DNA of 64,000 bases from Elgaria multicarinata webbii (Eukaryota > Chordata > Lepidosauria > Squamata > Anguidae): contig NC_086172.1 in assembly GCF_023053635.1 (NCBI RefSeq), forward strand, positions 26,193,501 through 26,257,500, given 5' to 3'. This document shows positions 9,776 through 19,659 of this stretch, piece after piece. The position numbers and the translations under genes were made by a program. Below the pieces are notes generated by a model that ran no database searches, had not been told where the DNA came from, and was given only the letters and a program-made list of their open reading frames with translations. Positions within the stretch are counted from its first letter, which is position 1. Every line of letters starts with the position of its first letter.

Positions 9776-9803
9776 GTGTCCCAGGCCTTTACAGCGCACA
9801 TCT

Positions 9804-10115
9804 TGTCAAGGATAAAAAAAAATCCACTTTGGTTGTAAGGTAACTCTGTTTTATTGAGCATAATACATCTGTATGGAGAGAGTCCTGCAGACAAAAGAAC
9901 TTCTCTGCTGGCAGTGTGAAAAGCAGGTATATTTATACATGGTAGCATCTTAACCAATTAGCAGTTAGCAAAGTTCTAAAGCAAAACAAAGGCAGATCAA
10001 AGAAAACTACTTCATTACACCTTATCAACCGACGGTCCATAACAATTCTGGCAATGTCAGATTGACCTGGATGGTCAGTCCTCCTTATCAAGCTAGCTTA
10101 TTTGTCTTCTACAAT
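9804..10115 (-). mobile_element. Solo LTR-like fossil, minus orientation
   Basis: Read on the minus strand there is a TATA-like TATAAATATACC (about 9928-9939). About 80 bp further on is an AATAAA (revcomp at about 9851), then a T-rich stretch before the proposed end. This is the order expected of promoter, R and U5 in an LTR. No internal region is seen. The limits are approximate and could extend to about 10345. The family is not identified. Confidence 0.4.
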
Positions 10116-10658
10116 ATCAAGACAGTTAGGAATTCCAATTAAGCATTTCCTTGCTGATATAGCAGTTCTAGCACTACAGCACATTCAGGCACATACACCA
10201 TCCCAATCCCATCATGCAGTTCACTTGCAAGAATCAAACCACATACGGAGGCCTACATACAGAGCAGGGATATCATGGCTTGTGGCCTTGTTTTCTCAAA
10301 CTCAAATTCATTTCTATAAATCTAAGAACGTAGGAATTCCCTTGTGAGATCTCTTTGATGTCCCTTTCTATTGATTTTTAGGAGGACCCTAGATACTTTT
10401 TTATTATTCCAGTTGGCTTTTGAATTATTGTAGGATTTGTTTTATAAACTTTTAAATCTGCTGGCGTTATTTTATATAGTCATATATTTGATGTGATGTG
10501 ATGGTTGGTGTTTGAATCACTTGTAACTGGCATGGGGCAGTATCCAAAACTCTCTGTGTTTGTGTGTGTGTATGTGGGCAAGTAAAACCCAAGCATGCTC
10601 TTCCTGCATTGAACTGCCTGCTCGATGCAGGAATCTACAGTGCAGGATGAAATTACAA

Positions 10659-10898
10659 CATTTATTTATTTATTACATTTATATCCCACCTTTTTCCCTC
10701 CAAGGAACCCAAGGCAGCGTACATAATTCTCCTCCTCTCCATGTTATCCTCACAACAACAACACTGTGAGGTAGGTTGGGCTAAGAGTCTGTGACTGGCC
10801 CAAAGTCACCCAGTGGGTTTCCATGGCTGAGTGGGGACTAGAACCCAGATCTCCCAACTCCCAGTTCAATACCTTAGCCACTAGACCACACTGGCTCT
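10659..10898 (-). mobile_element. Sauria-type tRNA-derived SINE
   Basis: On the minus strand it starts AGAGCCAGTGTGGTCTAGTG and has a B-box region (GGTTCTAGTCCCC-like). It includes the diagnostic CACAGTGTTGTTGTTGTGAG stretch and ends in a GGGATATAAATG(TAATAAATAAA) tail at 10659-10690. A plus-strand sister is at 59955-60200. Confidence 0.85.
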
Positions 10899-10905
10899 AC
10901 ACCAC

Positions 10906-11068
10906 CAACTTCCCCGAAAGATGGGTGTCTAGCACCTGTTTAAATACCTCCAGTGAAGGAGATCCTGGTCCACTGTTGAACAGCTCTTACCATGATGATA
11001 TTTCTCCCAATGCTTACCTGAATTCTGTTTCCCTGCAATTTCCACCCATTGGATCTAGTCCTGCCCTG
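10906..11068 (-). mobile_element. CR1/L3 LINE fragment, distal part of a split copy
   Basis: Landmarks TTTAAATACCTCCAGTGAAG, GTTGAACAGCTCTTACC and GATCTAGTCCTGCCCTGTAG are those of a CR1/L3 3' region read in reverse. The continuation (TTCTATCTTCTACATGACAG) appears at 11768, after intervening elements. Confidence 0.65.
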
Positions 11069-11071
11069 TAG

Positions 11072-11203
11072 AACAGTCTTTTCCAACTGGGTGCCCTCCA
11101 GATGTTTTAGACATCAACTTTCATCAACTCCAGGCAGCATGGCCAATGATCAGGAATGTTAGGAACTGTAATCCAAAACATCTGGCAGGCTCCAGGTTGA
11201 GAA
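11072..11203. mobile_element. Palindromic MITE, 'CTTCCCCAAC' family
   Basis: Left arm CAGTCTTTTCCAACTGGGTG, then CCTCCAGATGTTTTAG. Right arm AAAACATCTGGCAGGCTCCAG, then GTTGAGAA. It is inserted within a split CR1 copy. Confidence 0.65.
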
Positions 11204-11204
11204 T

Positions 11205-11318
11205 GTATTTATTTAAATTAATTTATTTCATGATTTCATTTTTTTATTTTATTAGCTTCATTTTTATACTGTCCAATAATCAAAGTTCTGTGGGCAGCTT
11301 ACAAAATAAAGTTTAAGC
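11205..11318 (-). mobile_element. L2 LINE 3' tail, first part
   Basis: ATTTATTTCATG...TTTTATACTGTCCAATAATC...GTGGGCAGCTTACAA is the reverse of the L2-type terminus (TTGTAAACCGCCC...GGCGGTATATAAAT) seen intact at 16085-16130. It continues at 11459. Confidence 0.6.
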
Positions 11319-11320
11319 CT

Positions 11321-11458
11321 AGCCTTTCCCAACCCTGCACCCTTCAGATGTGTTGGACTATAATACCCATCAACCCCAGCCAGCACACCCATTGGCTCTG
11401 CTGGCTGGAGATGATAGTTGAACTTCAACACATCTGGAGGGGGGAGGTTGGTTAAGGC
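11321..11458. mobile_element. Palindromic MITE, 'CTTCCCCAAC' family
   Basis: GCCTTTCCCAACCCTGCACC, CTTCAGATGTGTTGGACTA, then the inverted right arm CAACACATCTGGAGGGGGGA and GGTTGGTTAAGGC. It interrupts an L2 copy. Confidence 0.7.
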
Positions 11459-11735
11459 CTTAAAATCCACAAATATAATAACAGAAAACACCCACAGGAC
11501 AAAACTATGGTAAAGCCAACTGTGGTGGACAACTATAGTGCAAGAATCTAAAAACACATAGTGAAAGTCTATGTGAAAGGCTAAAACACCCTGGAGAATA
11601 AAAAGACTACAATGTAAGCAGCAGGCAATCCTCTCTGGGGAGGGCATTCCATAACTAGGGTGCCACCACTGAAAAGTCCCTCTCTCTAGCAGTTACCCAC
11701 CTTCCTCATTTGGCCAGGCCTCAGAAGATGACCAT
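11459..11735 (-). mobile_element. L2 LINE 3' tail, second part
   Basis: AAAATCCACAAATATAATAA...GGGGAGGGCATTCCATAACT...GGTGCCACCACTGAAAAG matches the reversed L2 ORF-end wording (compare 36700-36740 and 42340-42380: GGCAGG(A/G)A(A/G)TTC, then GGGGCCACC). The right boundary with the CR1 remainder is uncertain. Confidence 0.55.
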
Positions 11736-11764
11736 TCAGGTTTTGGGTAAATGTATACACATCT

Positions 11765-11885
11765 GTTCTATCTTCTACATGACAGTCTTTCAGATATTTG
11801 AAGGCAGCTATTATGTCTCCCTTTAATCTTATTTTCTCCAGGATAAACATACTCAGCTCTTTCAACCATTCCTCAGTATTTTAAT
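11765..11885 (-). mobile_element. CR1/L3 LINE fragment, proximal part of a split copy
   Basis: TTCTACATGACAGTCTTTCAG, GGCAGCTATTATGTCTCCC, TTCTCCAGGATAAACATAC and TTTCAACCATTCCTCAG follow the CR1/L3 order seen at 17040-17130. This is probably the other part of 10906-11068. Confidence 0.65.
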
Positions 11886-13740
11886 TAGGTAACCTCAAGT
11901 TGTATTGTTATGAGAGTGAGAGAGAAGTTTATACCTTGGCAAATTGACATTTCCCCACCCAACCCAATCCATTCCCAGTCATATTTTCTGATGTTTATTT
12001 AGTGTCCTTGGATCACATCTCAGTGCTTTTTCTGATAATAATAAAGGTTTTTTTTCTAAATTAAATAGAACTTGTTCCCTGCAACAGTACAGGATTGACA
12101 AGGATCTCTCCTCTTGCTGTTTGTCAGGATATGCGTTTAAGTGTTTCACACAGCAAGAAATAGCAGTTTTCAGTACATAATAACAATTTCATAAGTTGTC
12201 ACACAGTGGCCTAAAAATGGCATAGCTGCGTGCCTTAAAACTGCCTCCAGGGATCGTGGTTATTGTAAATGCTTCCTCAACAATAATGAAACTGTTGGCA
12301 AAGAGAGATGTACTTCTGCAAAATTCAGAATCATATTGCGGCAGCTTGAAACACAAACAGCTCCAATCCAAGGCCAAGTGTAGCCCAGTATATTTATTAG
12401 CTAGCCATCCATCCGTCCATCCATCCATCAGCCAGTTCCCAACATGCATTCTAGCGTGACCGGGAAAACATAAATCTACAAAATCCCCAATATTGTGGAG
12501 CATCTATATGTTTGCAGAGAAAGGACTTCTATATTATGAGCAACTCTTAGTGGGGTGCAATGTGGGGTGCACACAGAGACACATTGCACCGCCCTGCATA
12601 ACATAACAAAGAGATGCATTTAAGGCAGATGCATAGCAAAGAAACTGTGCATTAGTTCATCTGACAAGCTCAATTTCCATCACGTAGCATCAGTGTGTCA
12701 GGTGCTGTGGGGCTCTGTGAGAAATTTAACATGATGGCTTCCCACACCCAGTGGCTACCGTCAAGTAAATCCACATCCATGAGGAGAGCCCCAGTGGAAT
12801 AGCCAGCTTGTTGAAGGTTACCTTAAAGGCTCCCCCCACCCAAACCTGGAGCCAGTCGTCTGCAGCTGCACTGGCTGATTCTGGGCTCAGTTCAACATGC
12901 TGGTGTAAAATCTTTAAGGCTACTTTGAAAGTCATTGAAATGAGGTATAAATAAAATAAAATAAATAGCCTGGGACCTGGATGTCTGTCTCAAGCACCAC
13001 TTCCTTCCATATGAGCCGGTTGATGTCACCAAAACAATGTCCACGGTGATTTGCCTTAATATTTTTGCTCAGCAACAAGAGTGGGATACATCACTAGCTA
13101 TAGGTAAACTGAAATAACATGTAGTAAGCAGAAAGCCGACCAGCCTCCTGCTTAGTTCAGCTGGCCAGTTCTGACTGACAACTACTCTATTTTTAGATCC
13201 CTGTGTCTGACACAAAGTCTCATGTTATTGTGTTCTGTTGTCAACATGCGAGATCTTCAGATCTCGTGGCTATCAGCATTTACGAACCCTAATCTGTAAA
13301 GTGATCACATTCCTCCTTGTAGAGAACTGCTTTTATTTGTAGGATGATTGTTGCTACAGTTACAGCCCTAGATAGATATAGTTCCTGGTATCTGCAGTAG
13401 GAAATGTCTCCTATATAAACTGATGAGCCATTTAAACAGACACATACCAGTATTTCAAAATGAAAATCTCTAAGGGAGTGTTATAAGTCTACTGAGAAAG
13501 GACACCAACATTTTTGTTGGAATGTGTGGAGTGCAATTTAAAACTGTCCTGCTCTGTAAATTATCCTTTAAGCATATGTTTATCTATGCATACTTTAACA
13601 GGACTGCTCCGAATAGTTATAACATTTTAATGTTATTTTTAAATTTATAAGAATAAAAGAGGATGTGTGTGGTGTGTGTGTGTCTTTTGCCATACCTGGT
13701 ACCTGAAACATGGCATGCATATTATGGGTAGTATCCAACT
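11886..13740. other. Intergenic sequence, mostly unassigned
   Basis: About 1.85 kb with a short CATC-rich simple stretch at about 12407-12432 (ATCCATCCGTCCATCCATCC). The minus frame 12503-12189 (104 codons) has no recognised domain. No gene is supported. Confidence 0.35.
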
Positions 13741-13751
13741 GTGTCCCAGCT

Positions 13752-13771
13752 CTAATAATAATAATAATAAC

Positions 13772-13822
<51 letters not shown>
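13752..13822. repeat. (AAT)n microsatellite
   Basis: About 70 bp of AAT units with one AAC interruption near 13770. It sits exactly at the 3' end of the minus-strand L2 copy that follows, so it probably grew from that element's (ATT)n tail. Confidence 0.9.
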
Positions 13823-14213
13823 TTCTTACCCACCTCTCCAGTTTGATCGAGGCGGGGAACAACAGGAAATATAAAATACATAAAACTTAATTAAAACATA
13901 ATATACATTGTTAAAACATTCTAAAAACATCCTAAAATTCCACTGGATAGGCCTGCCAGAAGAGATAAATTTTAATAGCTTTCTTAAATGCTGATAGACT
14001 GTTAAGTTGACGAGTCTCCTCCGGCAGGCCATTCCACAGTCTGGGAGCAGCAGAAGAGAAGGTCCTCTGGGTAATACTTGTCAGCCTAACTTTGGCAGAC
14101 TGAAGTAGATTCTTCCCAGAGGACCTGAGTGTGCAGGGCGGATTGTGCAGGAGAAGGCGATCCCGCAGGTAGCCCAAAATCCATTTGTTCATAAAAACCA
14201 TTCCTGTTCACAT
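13823..14213 (-). mobile_element. L2 LINE 3' end with ORF2 C-terminus
   Basis: The minus frame 14201-13932 reads ...LRDRLLLHNPPCTLRSSGKN...RTFSSAAPRLWNGLPEETRQ...FKKAIKIYLF..., the typical L2 ORF2 C-terminus (SAAPRLWNGLP block). Near-identical wording is present on the plus strand at 51050-51280. The 3' untranslated end (GTTGTTCCCCGCCTCGATCA) leads into the AAT array. The copy is 5' truncated. The last 89 codons have no stop. Confidence 0.85.
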
Positions 14214-14330
14214 CCATACAATTCCCCCAAAGATGTTATCTTAGACATAGGCACAATGTCAATATTTCAAATTTCAGATTTGAACATTAACCCCTAGAAA
14301 AGGAATAGCATTTATATAGCACATTTTGAA
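14214..14330. other. Unassigned sequence
   Basis: A short flank of the L2 copy with nothing recognisable. Confidence 0.3.
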
Positions 14331-14790
14331 ATGTTTAAACCTGTGGCCTGCTCAATGTTGTTTTCCCCTATTTGCTATGCTGAGTTGGGGTCCAGCAACG
14401 TCTGGAGGCAGGGCTGACAATCACATGAGGCAGGGTACACCCCCTGCTCAGGTGGTGGAGTGGGTGGGATGGTGTCCCCCACCAGGAGGGCCCCTGCTGT
14501 GGCAAGCAGGGCTTGGAGAAACATCCCCTGCCCCCATATCTCTCATTTGGAGCTCTCTCCTAAACTCAGAGGTCTGGCAGGCAGGCTCCTGGGACCCCTC
14601 GCAATGCCTCACTTTGAGGAAGGACCCCTCAAAGTTTGATGTTTGGGCCTGGTCCACCCAATCTCTTCTTCTAGAGGGGGCAGTGGCGGTGAGCAGACCA
14701 GCAGCACCTGTCCTCTTCTCAGGTAGCAGGATTTTTGCGTTCCTGCTGTTTGGAGGGCCGCAGGTTCCCAACCCTGTTTTAAACATATGT
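14331..14790. other. GC-rich block with overlapping long frames
   Basis: This 460-bp block is clearly richer in G+C than its surroundings. It is open on the plus strand (14326-14793, 155 codons) and on the minus strand (14786-14448, 112 codons). Neither translation has a domain I recognise. Both look compositional: low stop density because of GC content. It could be an unfamiliar repeat, since its right edge GTTCCCAACCCTG resembles the CTTCCCCAAC termini. Confidence 0.35.
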
Positions 14791-15765
14791 TAACAAACCT
14801 GTATGGTGCATCACATCCATCTTCAAATTGTAGATGTGTGGCTGAGCCTGGATCAGGTGGGAGAGCGTATAAGCGTAAAGTAACAACTACAACCACTCTT
14901 TTAGGATACCTTTCAATATATGTTCCTAAAGCTATTCGTTCTCATGATGATCTTAAAAATAACATAACTTTTTACTGCTCTACCCCACTCAATCCAGCGA
15001 CCAGGCAGCCTTTTGAAAGTCATCATTAACTTCTTTCATAGACTTACGCTTGAAACCAAGATAATGCAAAGCGCAATTTAACTTTGGCTGGTATACAATG
15101 CATAGATGCTAGTGCAAATATATTTATTCAAACCTAGAGCATAAGGAGGATGTTTTGAATGCATTTGCTATTAAGCACCATGTGCTTGTTTTGCCTTTCT
15201 GAGAGTGGCAGATGAAAATGAAATGCCTGGGAGGGGAAACGTTCTAAGTAGGAGAGATACAGTAGATCAGACATGTTGCTTTGCCAGTACAGCTGCAGTT
15301 TCATGACAACACTTAGTTTTCTGGGTCTGGTTTTGAGGGGAAAACATACTCAAATCCCAGTTTAGCCATGGAGATCACTTGTGTGGCTTAGGGCAAGTCC
15401 CAGCTTTGCTGTTCAACTTCAAAGGACTGTTATGAATGGAGGATATATTATTACCTCTCCTGAGCCAGTGAGATGGAAACGATGAATAAATTACACCTCT
15501 CAACTCAGGGAGCCTAAAATATGTTTTTTTAACACAGATGTCAGCTGTTTTGACTGTATAGGTTATGATTTTGTATATAGGGTTGAAATGTGAATCCACA
15601 GATAAGATTGCACCTTAAACTGATCAACAAGAACAGATCCTTGTTATAGACAGATTTCTTGAAGACAGAGGCTGTCAGTGGCTAATGGAATTTTTATTTT
15701 AATTTATTGTCTAGTTAAAGGTTGAGGTTCCCCCCTTTTTTAAAACACTATGAACCTACATGAAC
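14791..15765. other. Unassigned intergenic sequence
   Basis: No gene or clear repeat is recognised. Confidence 0.3.
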
Positions 15766-16155
15766 CTACCCGTACACTGCGCTCAACATCTAAGGTCCTA
15801 CTCCGAGGGAAGCTGAGAGGATGGCAACAAGGGAGACGGCCTTTTCAGTGGTGGCCCCCCAATTATGGAATGATCTCCCCGACGAGGCTTGTCTGGCACC
15901 AACATTGTTATCTTTTCGGTGCCAAGTTAAGACTTTTCTCTTTCGCAGGCAGTTAACATATGCGGAGTTGTTTGTAATGAATTGCCCCTGGAATAGTTGT
16001 TTTAAAAGGATATTGTTGTTTTTATGTTCTTGATGGTTTTAAATTTTGTATACTTGTTTTTAATGTTTACTGTTTTTAATTTCTGTAAACCGCCCAGAGA
16101 GCTTCGGCTATGGGGCGGTATATAAATGTAATAAAATAAATAAAATAAATAAACC
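15766..16155 (+). mobile_element. L2 LINE 3' end
   Basis: A plus frame reads RETAFSVVAPQLWNDLPDEA...FRCQVKTFLFRRQ, an L2 ORF2 C-terminus. It is followed by the 3' end CCGCCCAGAGAGCTTCGGC and GGGGCGGTATATAAAT, and a tail of AAATAAAATAAATAAA. This is the best 3' terminus of this L2 subfamily in the window. Confidence 0.85.
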
Positions 16156-16722
16156 TCCTCCTTCCCTGTTATTAAGTTGGTGATGCCTCCATTTCCCACG
16201 ATTTCTTCCCTTCAGGTAACTGACACTTGTTAAGTTTTATGTCTTAATTATCCTGTCTACTCCCTCACAGGAGTAACACATTTTTACAAATCCACCAGCA
16301 ATACAGGAAGGCAAAGAGTGCTGCTTTCAAAATGGCAGCAGGCTGTGTATTATGCTCATATGTAGCCTGCATATCTAGGGTTGGAAGGAGGTTGCTAGAA
16401 ACTGAGCCCACAGCTTCCATCTTGTAGAAACCCCTCCTGGGCAGAAGGTACAAAACAGGATGTGCTCTGTTAAGCAAGAAGTGATAAAGCCTTAACTTTG
16501 TTGGCTACTTGAAACAATGGTTGGTTACCTATCGCAGTAAAAATTTGAAGACCCCCCCAAATTAGAAAATGACTTCGTTCTCTGGGAAATTGGTAATCAA
16601 TAAGGGCACAATCCAACCAAAGTGAAGCAGCTGTAAGTCCAACTGATCCCATGAACATTGAGCACATTCTGCCATTGAAACCAGTGGAAGTTAACTTCAG
16701 TGAACAGGGAAGCATAATCCAG
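16156..16722. other. Unassigned intergenic sequence
   Basis: No gene is recognised. Confidence 0.3.
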
Positions 16723-16740
16723 GATAGCCTTTCCCAACAT
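16723..16740. mobile_element. Left end of MITE interrupted by CR1
   Basis: GATAGCCTTTCCCAACAT is the left terminus of the CTTCCCCAAC family. The rest of the element is at 17228-17322. Confidence 0.55.
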
Positions 16741-17227
16741 ATCATAGAATCATAGAATAATAGAGTTGGAAAGGACCCATAAGGCCATCGAGTCCAACCC
16801 CCTGCTCAATGCAGGAATCCACCCTAAAGCATCCCTGACAGATGGTTGTCCAGCTGCCTCTTGAATGCCTCTAGTGTGGGAGAGCCCACAACCTCCCTAG
16901 GTAACTGGTTCCATTGTCGTACTGCTCTAACAGTCAGGAAGTTTTTCCTGATTGCCAGCTTCCTGTATCTTGAGCCCATTATTCTGTGTCCTGCACTCTG
17001 GGAGGATTGAGAAGAGATCCTGGCCCTTCTCTGTGTGACAACCTTTTCAATATTTGAAGAGTGCTATCATGTCTCCCCTCAATCTTCTCTTCTCCAGGCT
17101 AAACATGCCCAGTTGTTTCAGTCTCTCTTCATAGGGCTTTGTTTCCAGACCCCCGATCAACCTGGTTGCCCTCCTCTGAACATGCTCCAGCTTGTCTGCA
17201 TCCTTCTTGAATTGTGGAGCCCAGAAC
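16741..17227 (-). mobile_element. CR1 LINE 3' end
   Basis: The minus frame 17247-17047 gives [20 protein letters not shown]...[20 protein letters not shown]..., the conserved CR1 ORF2 C-terminal block. Downstream (leftwards) lie the RKNFLTV...WNQLP-type residues and a 3' end of ATTCTATGATTCTATGAT repeats, the hallmark CR1 terminus. It is 5' truncated, with a few frame interruptions in the rest. Confidence 0.9.
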
Positions 17228-17322
17228 TTTTGGACTACAATTCCCATTAGCGCCAGATAGCACGGGCAATGGTGGGAGTTGTAATACAGCTCACCTGTAG
17301 GGTGCCATGTTGGAGAAGGCTG
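17228..17322. mobile_element. Right part of MITE interrupted by CR1
   Basis: TTTTGGACTACAATTCCCAT...GGGTGCCATGTTGGAGAAGG is the centre and right arm of the CTTCCCCAAC family. With 16723-16740 it brackets the CR1 copy. Confidence 0.6.
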
Positions 17323-18720
17323 ATCTAGGACCTCTTCATATCTTAGGTCTTAAAAGTAGAGTTAAAAAAGTGACAAATAGGTATTGAACTTTTACATATA
17401 CGGGGTTGGGTGAAGCAAAAGTGCCCCCTTTGAGGCTTGCCCTGAATAATGTAGAAAATGTTTCTTAGGAAGGTCACTTAGGTCTACATTGCCTCTTGAG
17501 AAGAGCGGGAGTCATAAGCATTTGCAATGTTTCAAACTAAACTTTTATCTTGTGTGTCCTCATTTTGACCAATCTAGCAGCAGCAGTAGTAGCAGATGCA
17601 GTTTCCGCCTCACATCTGAAGTGTAATACTTCAGGGTATTAGTTCAGATCCTGCATTTCCCCAAGCCCTGGCAATCCTGATTAAAATATGCATATGGATG
17701 TCAATGTAATTATGTGCAGCTTAGCACAGTCAATCCTTGTCAGCTATCTTCAGAGATGTGGTTATTATTCTGATCTACATTTTCCTCTTATCATTGACTC
17801 AGAAAAAAAAAGGGGGGGGAGATGTATCTCAGATCCCTTATATTTCCTTCTCTAGTAAGCTAAATTTATAATACTACATCTAAAGAGGTTTGGTATCTTG
17901 GATTATAGTCCTGTTGTGACAGTTTAGTGTAAGGAATTGTTGCCGTGGTGCACACAAAATGAGAATAACTCACAGATGTTCAGTCCGAGGGCCAAGCTGC
18001 ATTTCAAAGAAGAGGAGCAAAAAGCAAAAGGGGTGGAGCCAGCCTATTTAAATTTAAAATTTTTACTTTGAGTAACTAAGATTTAGGAGAGGCATTTCAA
18101 CCTTTTAGAATCTGAAAAAAACTGCACAAAAGCTGGGAAACCAGCATTCGGTGGATGGGACTGTGGCCGTTTGAGGAACCCTGGAGGGCTGGATAGGCAG
18201 CCCAGCTGAGCAGATTTGGCCTGTAGGCCTAAAGTTCCATACTGCTGTTTTAACCGAATCAACAGCATTTGACAGCCTCTTCTACGTATTGATAAATCAA
18301 GTTCCCAAGTCCATATTCCAAATATTTCAAACTTTGCAATGTAAGACAGAGAAGGCATTATACGCAAACTGAACAGCCAGGTTTGCCCAGTTCTGACAAT
18401 GCTTTTGAAAGCTTGTGGACAGATGAGGTAGTGAGGAACAGGAGACAAGTTTTGAAGCTTAAAAGCAAGGAAGCCCAGCAATATGACAGGATTAACTAAA
18501 AACCTGCAGCTCCTGCTCTACTTGCCACTTGAAACCAGATTGGATTTCTTAAAGGCAACGGTGTTAGGATTCTTAGCAAGGCACACAATACTGGAAGATT
18601 CAGAAGGTATCACAGAGTACCTTAATTGAGATTCAGGGATGATTTAGGTCTGATGCTTCCCTTGTGCACCATTTCTAAAAAGCCATTACTCACAACAGCT
18701 TTCCATTTACCTTCCATGCC
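17323..18720. other. Unassigned intergenic sequence
   Basis: A short A run and G run (17801-17820) and otherwise unassigned sequence. The minus frame 18481-18083 (132 codons) has no recognisable motif. Confidence 0.35.
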
Positions 18721-18724
18721 CACT

Positions 18725-18890
18725 GAGGCTGTATAGCTCACTGGATGGTCATGAGCCAGTCACCTTCTTTCAACCTAACCTACTCCACAGAGTTGTGGTG
18801 AAGACAAGAAGGGGTCACCATATCTAAATATACCACCCTGAACTCTTTGGAAAGGATAGAATATAAACACGAGGAAGAATAATAATAGTT
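18725..18890 (+). mobile_element. Decayed Sauria-type SINE fragment
   Basis: GAGCCAGTCACCTTCTTTCA, CCTAACCTACTCCACAGAGTTG, TGGTGAAGACAAG and the final GGAAAGGATAGAATATAAA follow the 3' body of the Sauria SINE at 60045-60180 in order, heavily diverged. Confidence 0.55.
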
Positions 18891-19320
18891 ATGGCAGCCA
18901 CTGAGAGTAAGGACTTCTCAGTGGCACCGCACATGAGTCAGTATGGGAATGATCCTATGTACTCTTCACAGTGACATCTTGTTGGGCGGGGAGGGGGGAA
19001 TACGATAGTTTGGTTTCTTGGCTCAGAAGTGAGACACAGAACTCTGACCTTGGAGTCAGGAAACTGTTCCACACTCCTCCTCATAGCCAGCATGGAGAGA
19101 ACCGCGCCAGCTATCTTTCCGCACTTGGAAAATGGACTCTATGTTGGACCTCTACTTCCTTCCCTAGCCTTTGGTCCAAGCAAATACAACAGAAAGCTAT
19201 TAAGGAAAACAATAATAAAACAGCAGGTCTAACTTGCTTAGATATGGCTCTCACATCAGACCTAATAACCAGAGGCTGTTTTAATGTGTTTCAAACCCAC
19301 TTCCCGTAAAGAAAAAGAGA
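18891..19320. other. Unassigned sequence downstream of NDUFB3
   Basis: No feature is recognised. This is the region just past the proposed NDUFB3 cleavage site. Confidence 0.35.
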
Positions 19321-19348
19321 CAGTACACAGATATTCGTCTTGAAGAAC

Positions 19349-19354
19349 TTTAAT
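19349..19354 (-). terminator. NDUFB3: Polyadenylation signal of NDUFB3
   Basis: ATTAAA on the minus strand, about 70 bp after the NDUFB3 stop codon. ATTAAA is the commonest variant of the mammalian-type AATAAA signal. Cleavage would be expected about 15-25 bp further on, near 19325-19335. Confidence 0.65.
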
Positions 19355-19422
19355 ATGCATCTTTCCATGCAAAGTCAGAAAACACTATTGATACATAACT
19401 TAGAACAGAAAACAAACGGCCT

Positions 19423-19579
19423 TCAGTGATGCCCACCATCTTTCTTTGCAGGGAAAAGTGTATACTCAACTGCGAGAGCTACCACAAAGGCTGCAAATCC
19501 CCACTTGAATCCTTTGCCCATAACTTCCATGAAGGTGACAGGTTTTGCAAAGCCACCCATGAACCTCCACGCTTCATTG
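19423..19579 (-). CDS. NDUFB3: NDUFB3 last coding exon (complex I subunit B12, C-terminal part)
   Basis: This exon encodes residues 44-94 and the stop. It opens with [17 protein letters not shown], the most conserved stretch of the family, and continues [20 protein letters not shown]...[14 protein letters not shown]. The stretch from about GFKWGFAAF to EYTLF is the single membrane helix. The subunit sits in the membrane arm of mitochondrial respiratory complex I as a non-catalytic accessory protein. The acceptor is CTTTAG at 19580-19585. The codon for Arg43 is split (CG|C) across the intron. With the exon at 22119-22246 the protein is 94 residues, against 98 in human. The C-terminal double histidine is kept. 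The intron is about 2.5 kb and contains a foldback element (19660-20129). Identity is based on remembered family sequence. Confidence 0.95.
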
Positions 19580-19659
19580 CTAAAGTGAAAACAAAGACAA
19601 AAGATGAATGAATACTAAAAAATCTGCATCTCTGCTTATTGGTCTACAAATTTACTGAC

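Noticed and set aside
13645-13881. Minus frame encoding a long leucine run
   Set aside because: It is the AAT microsatellite read as TTA/CTG-type codons.
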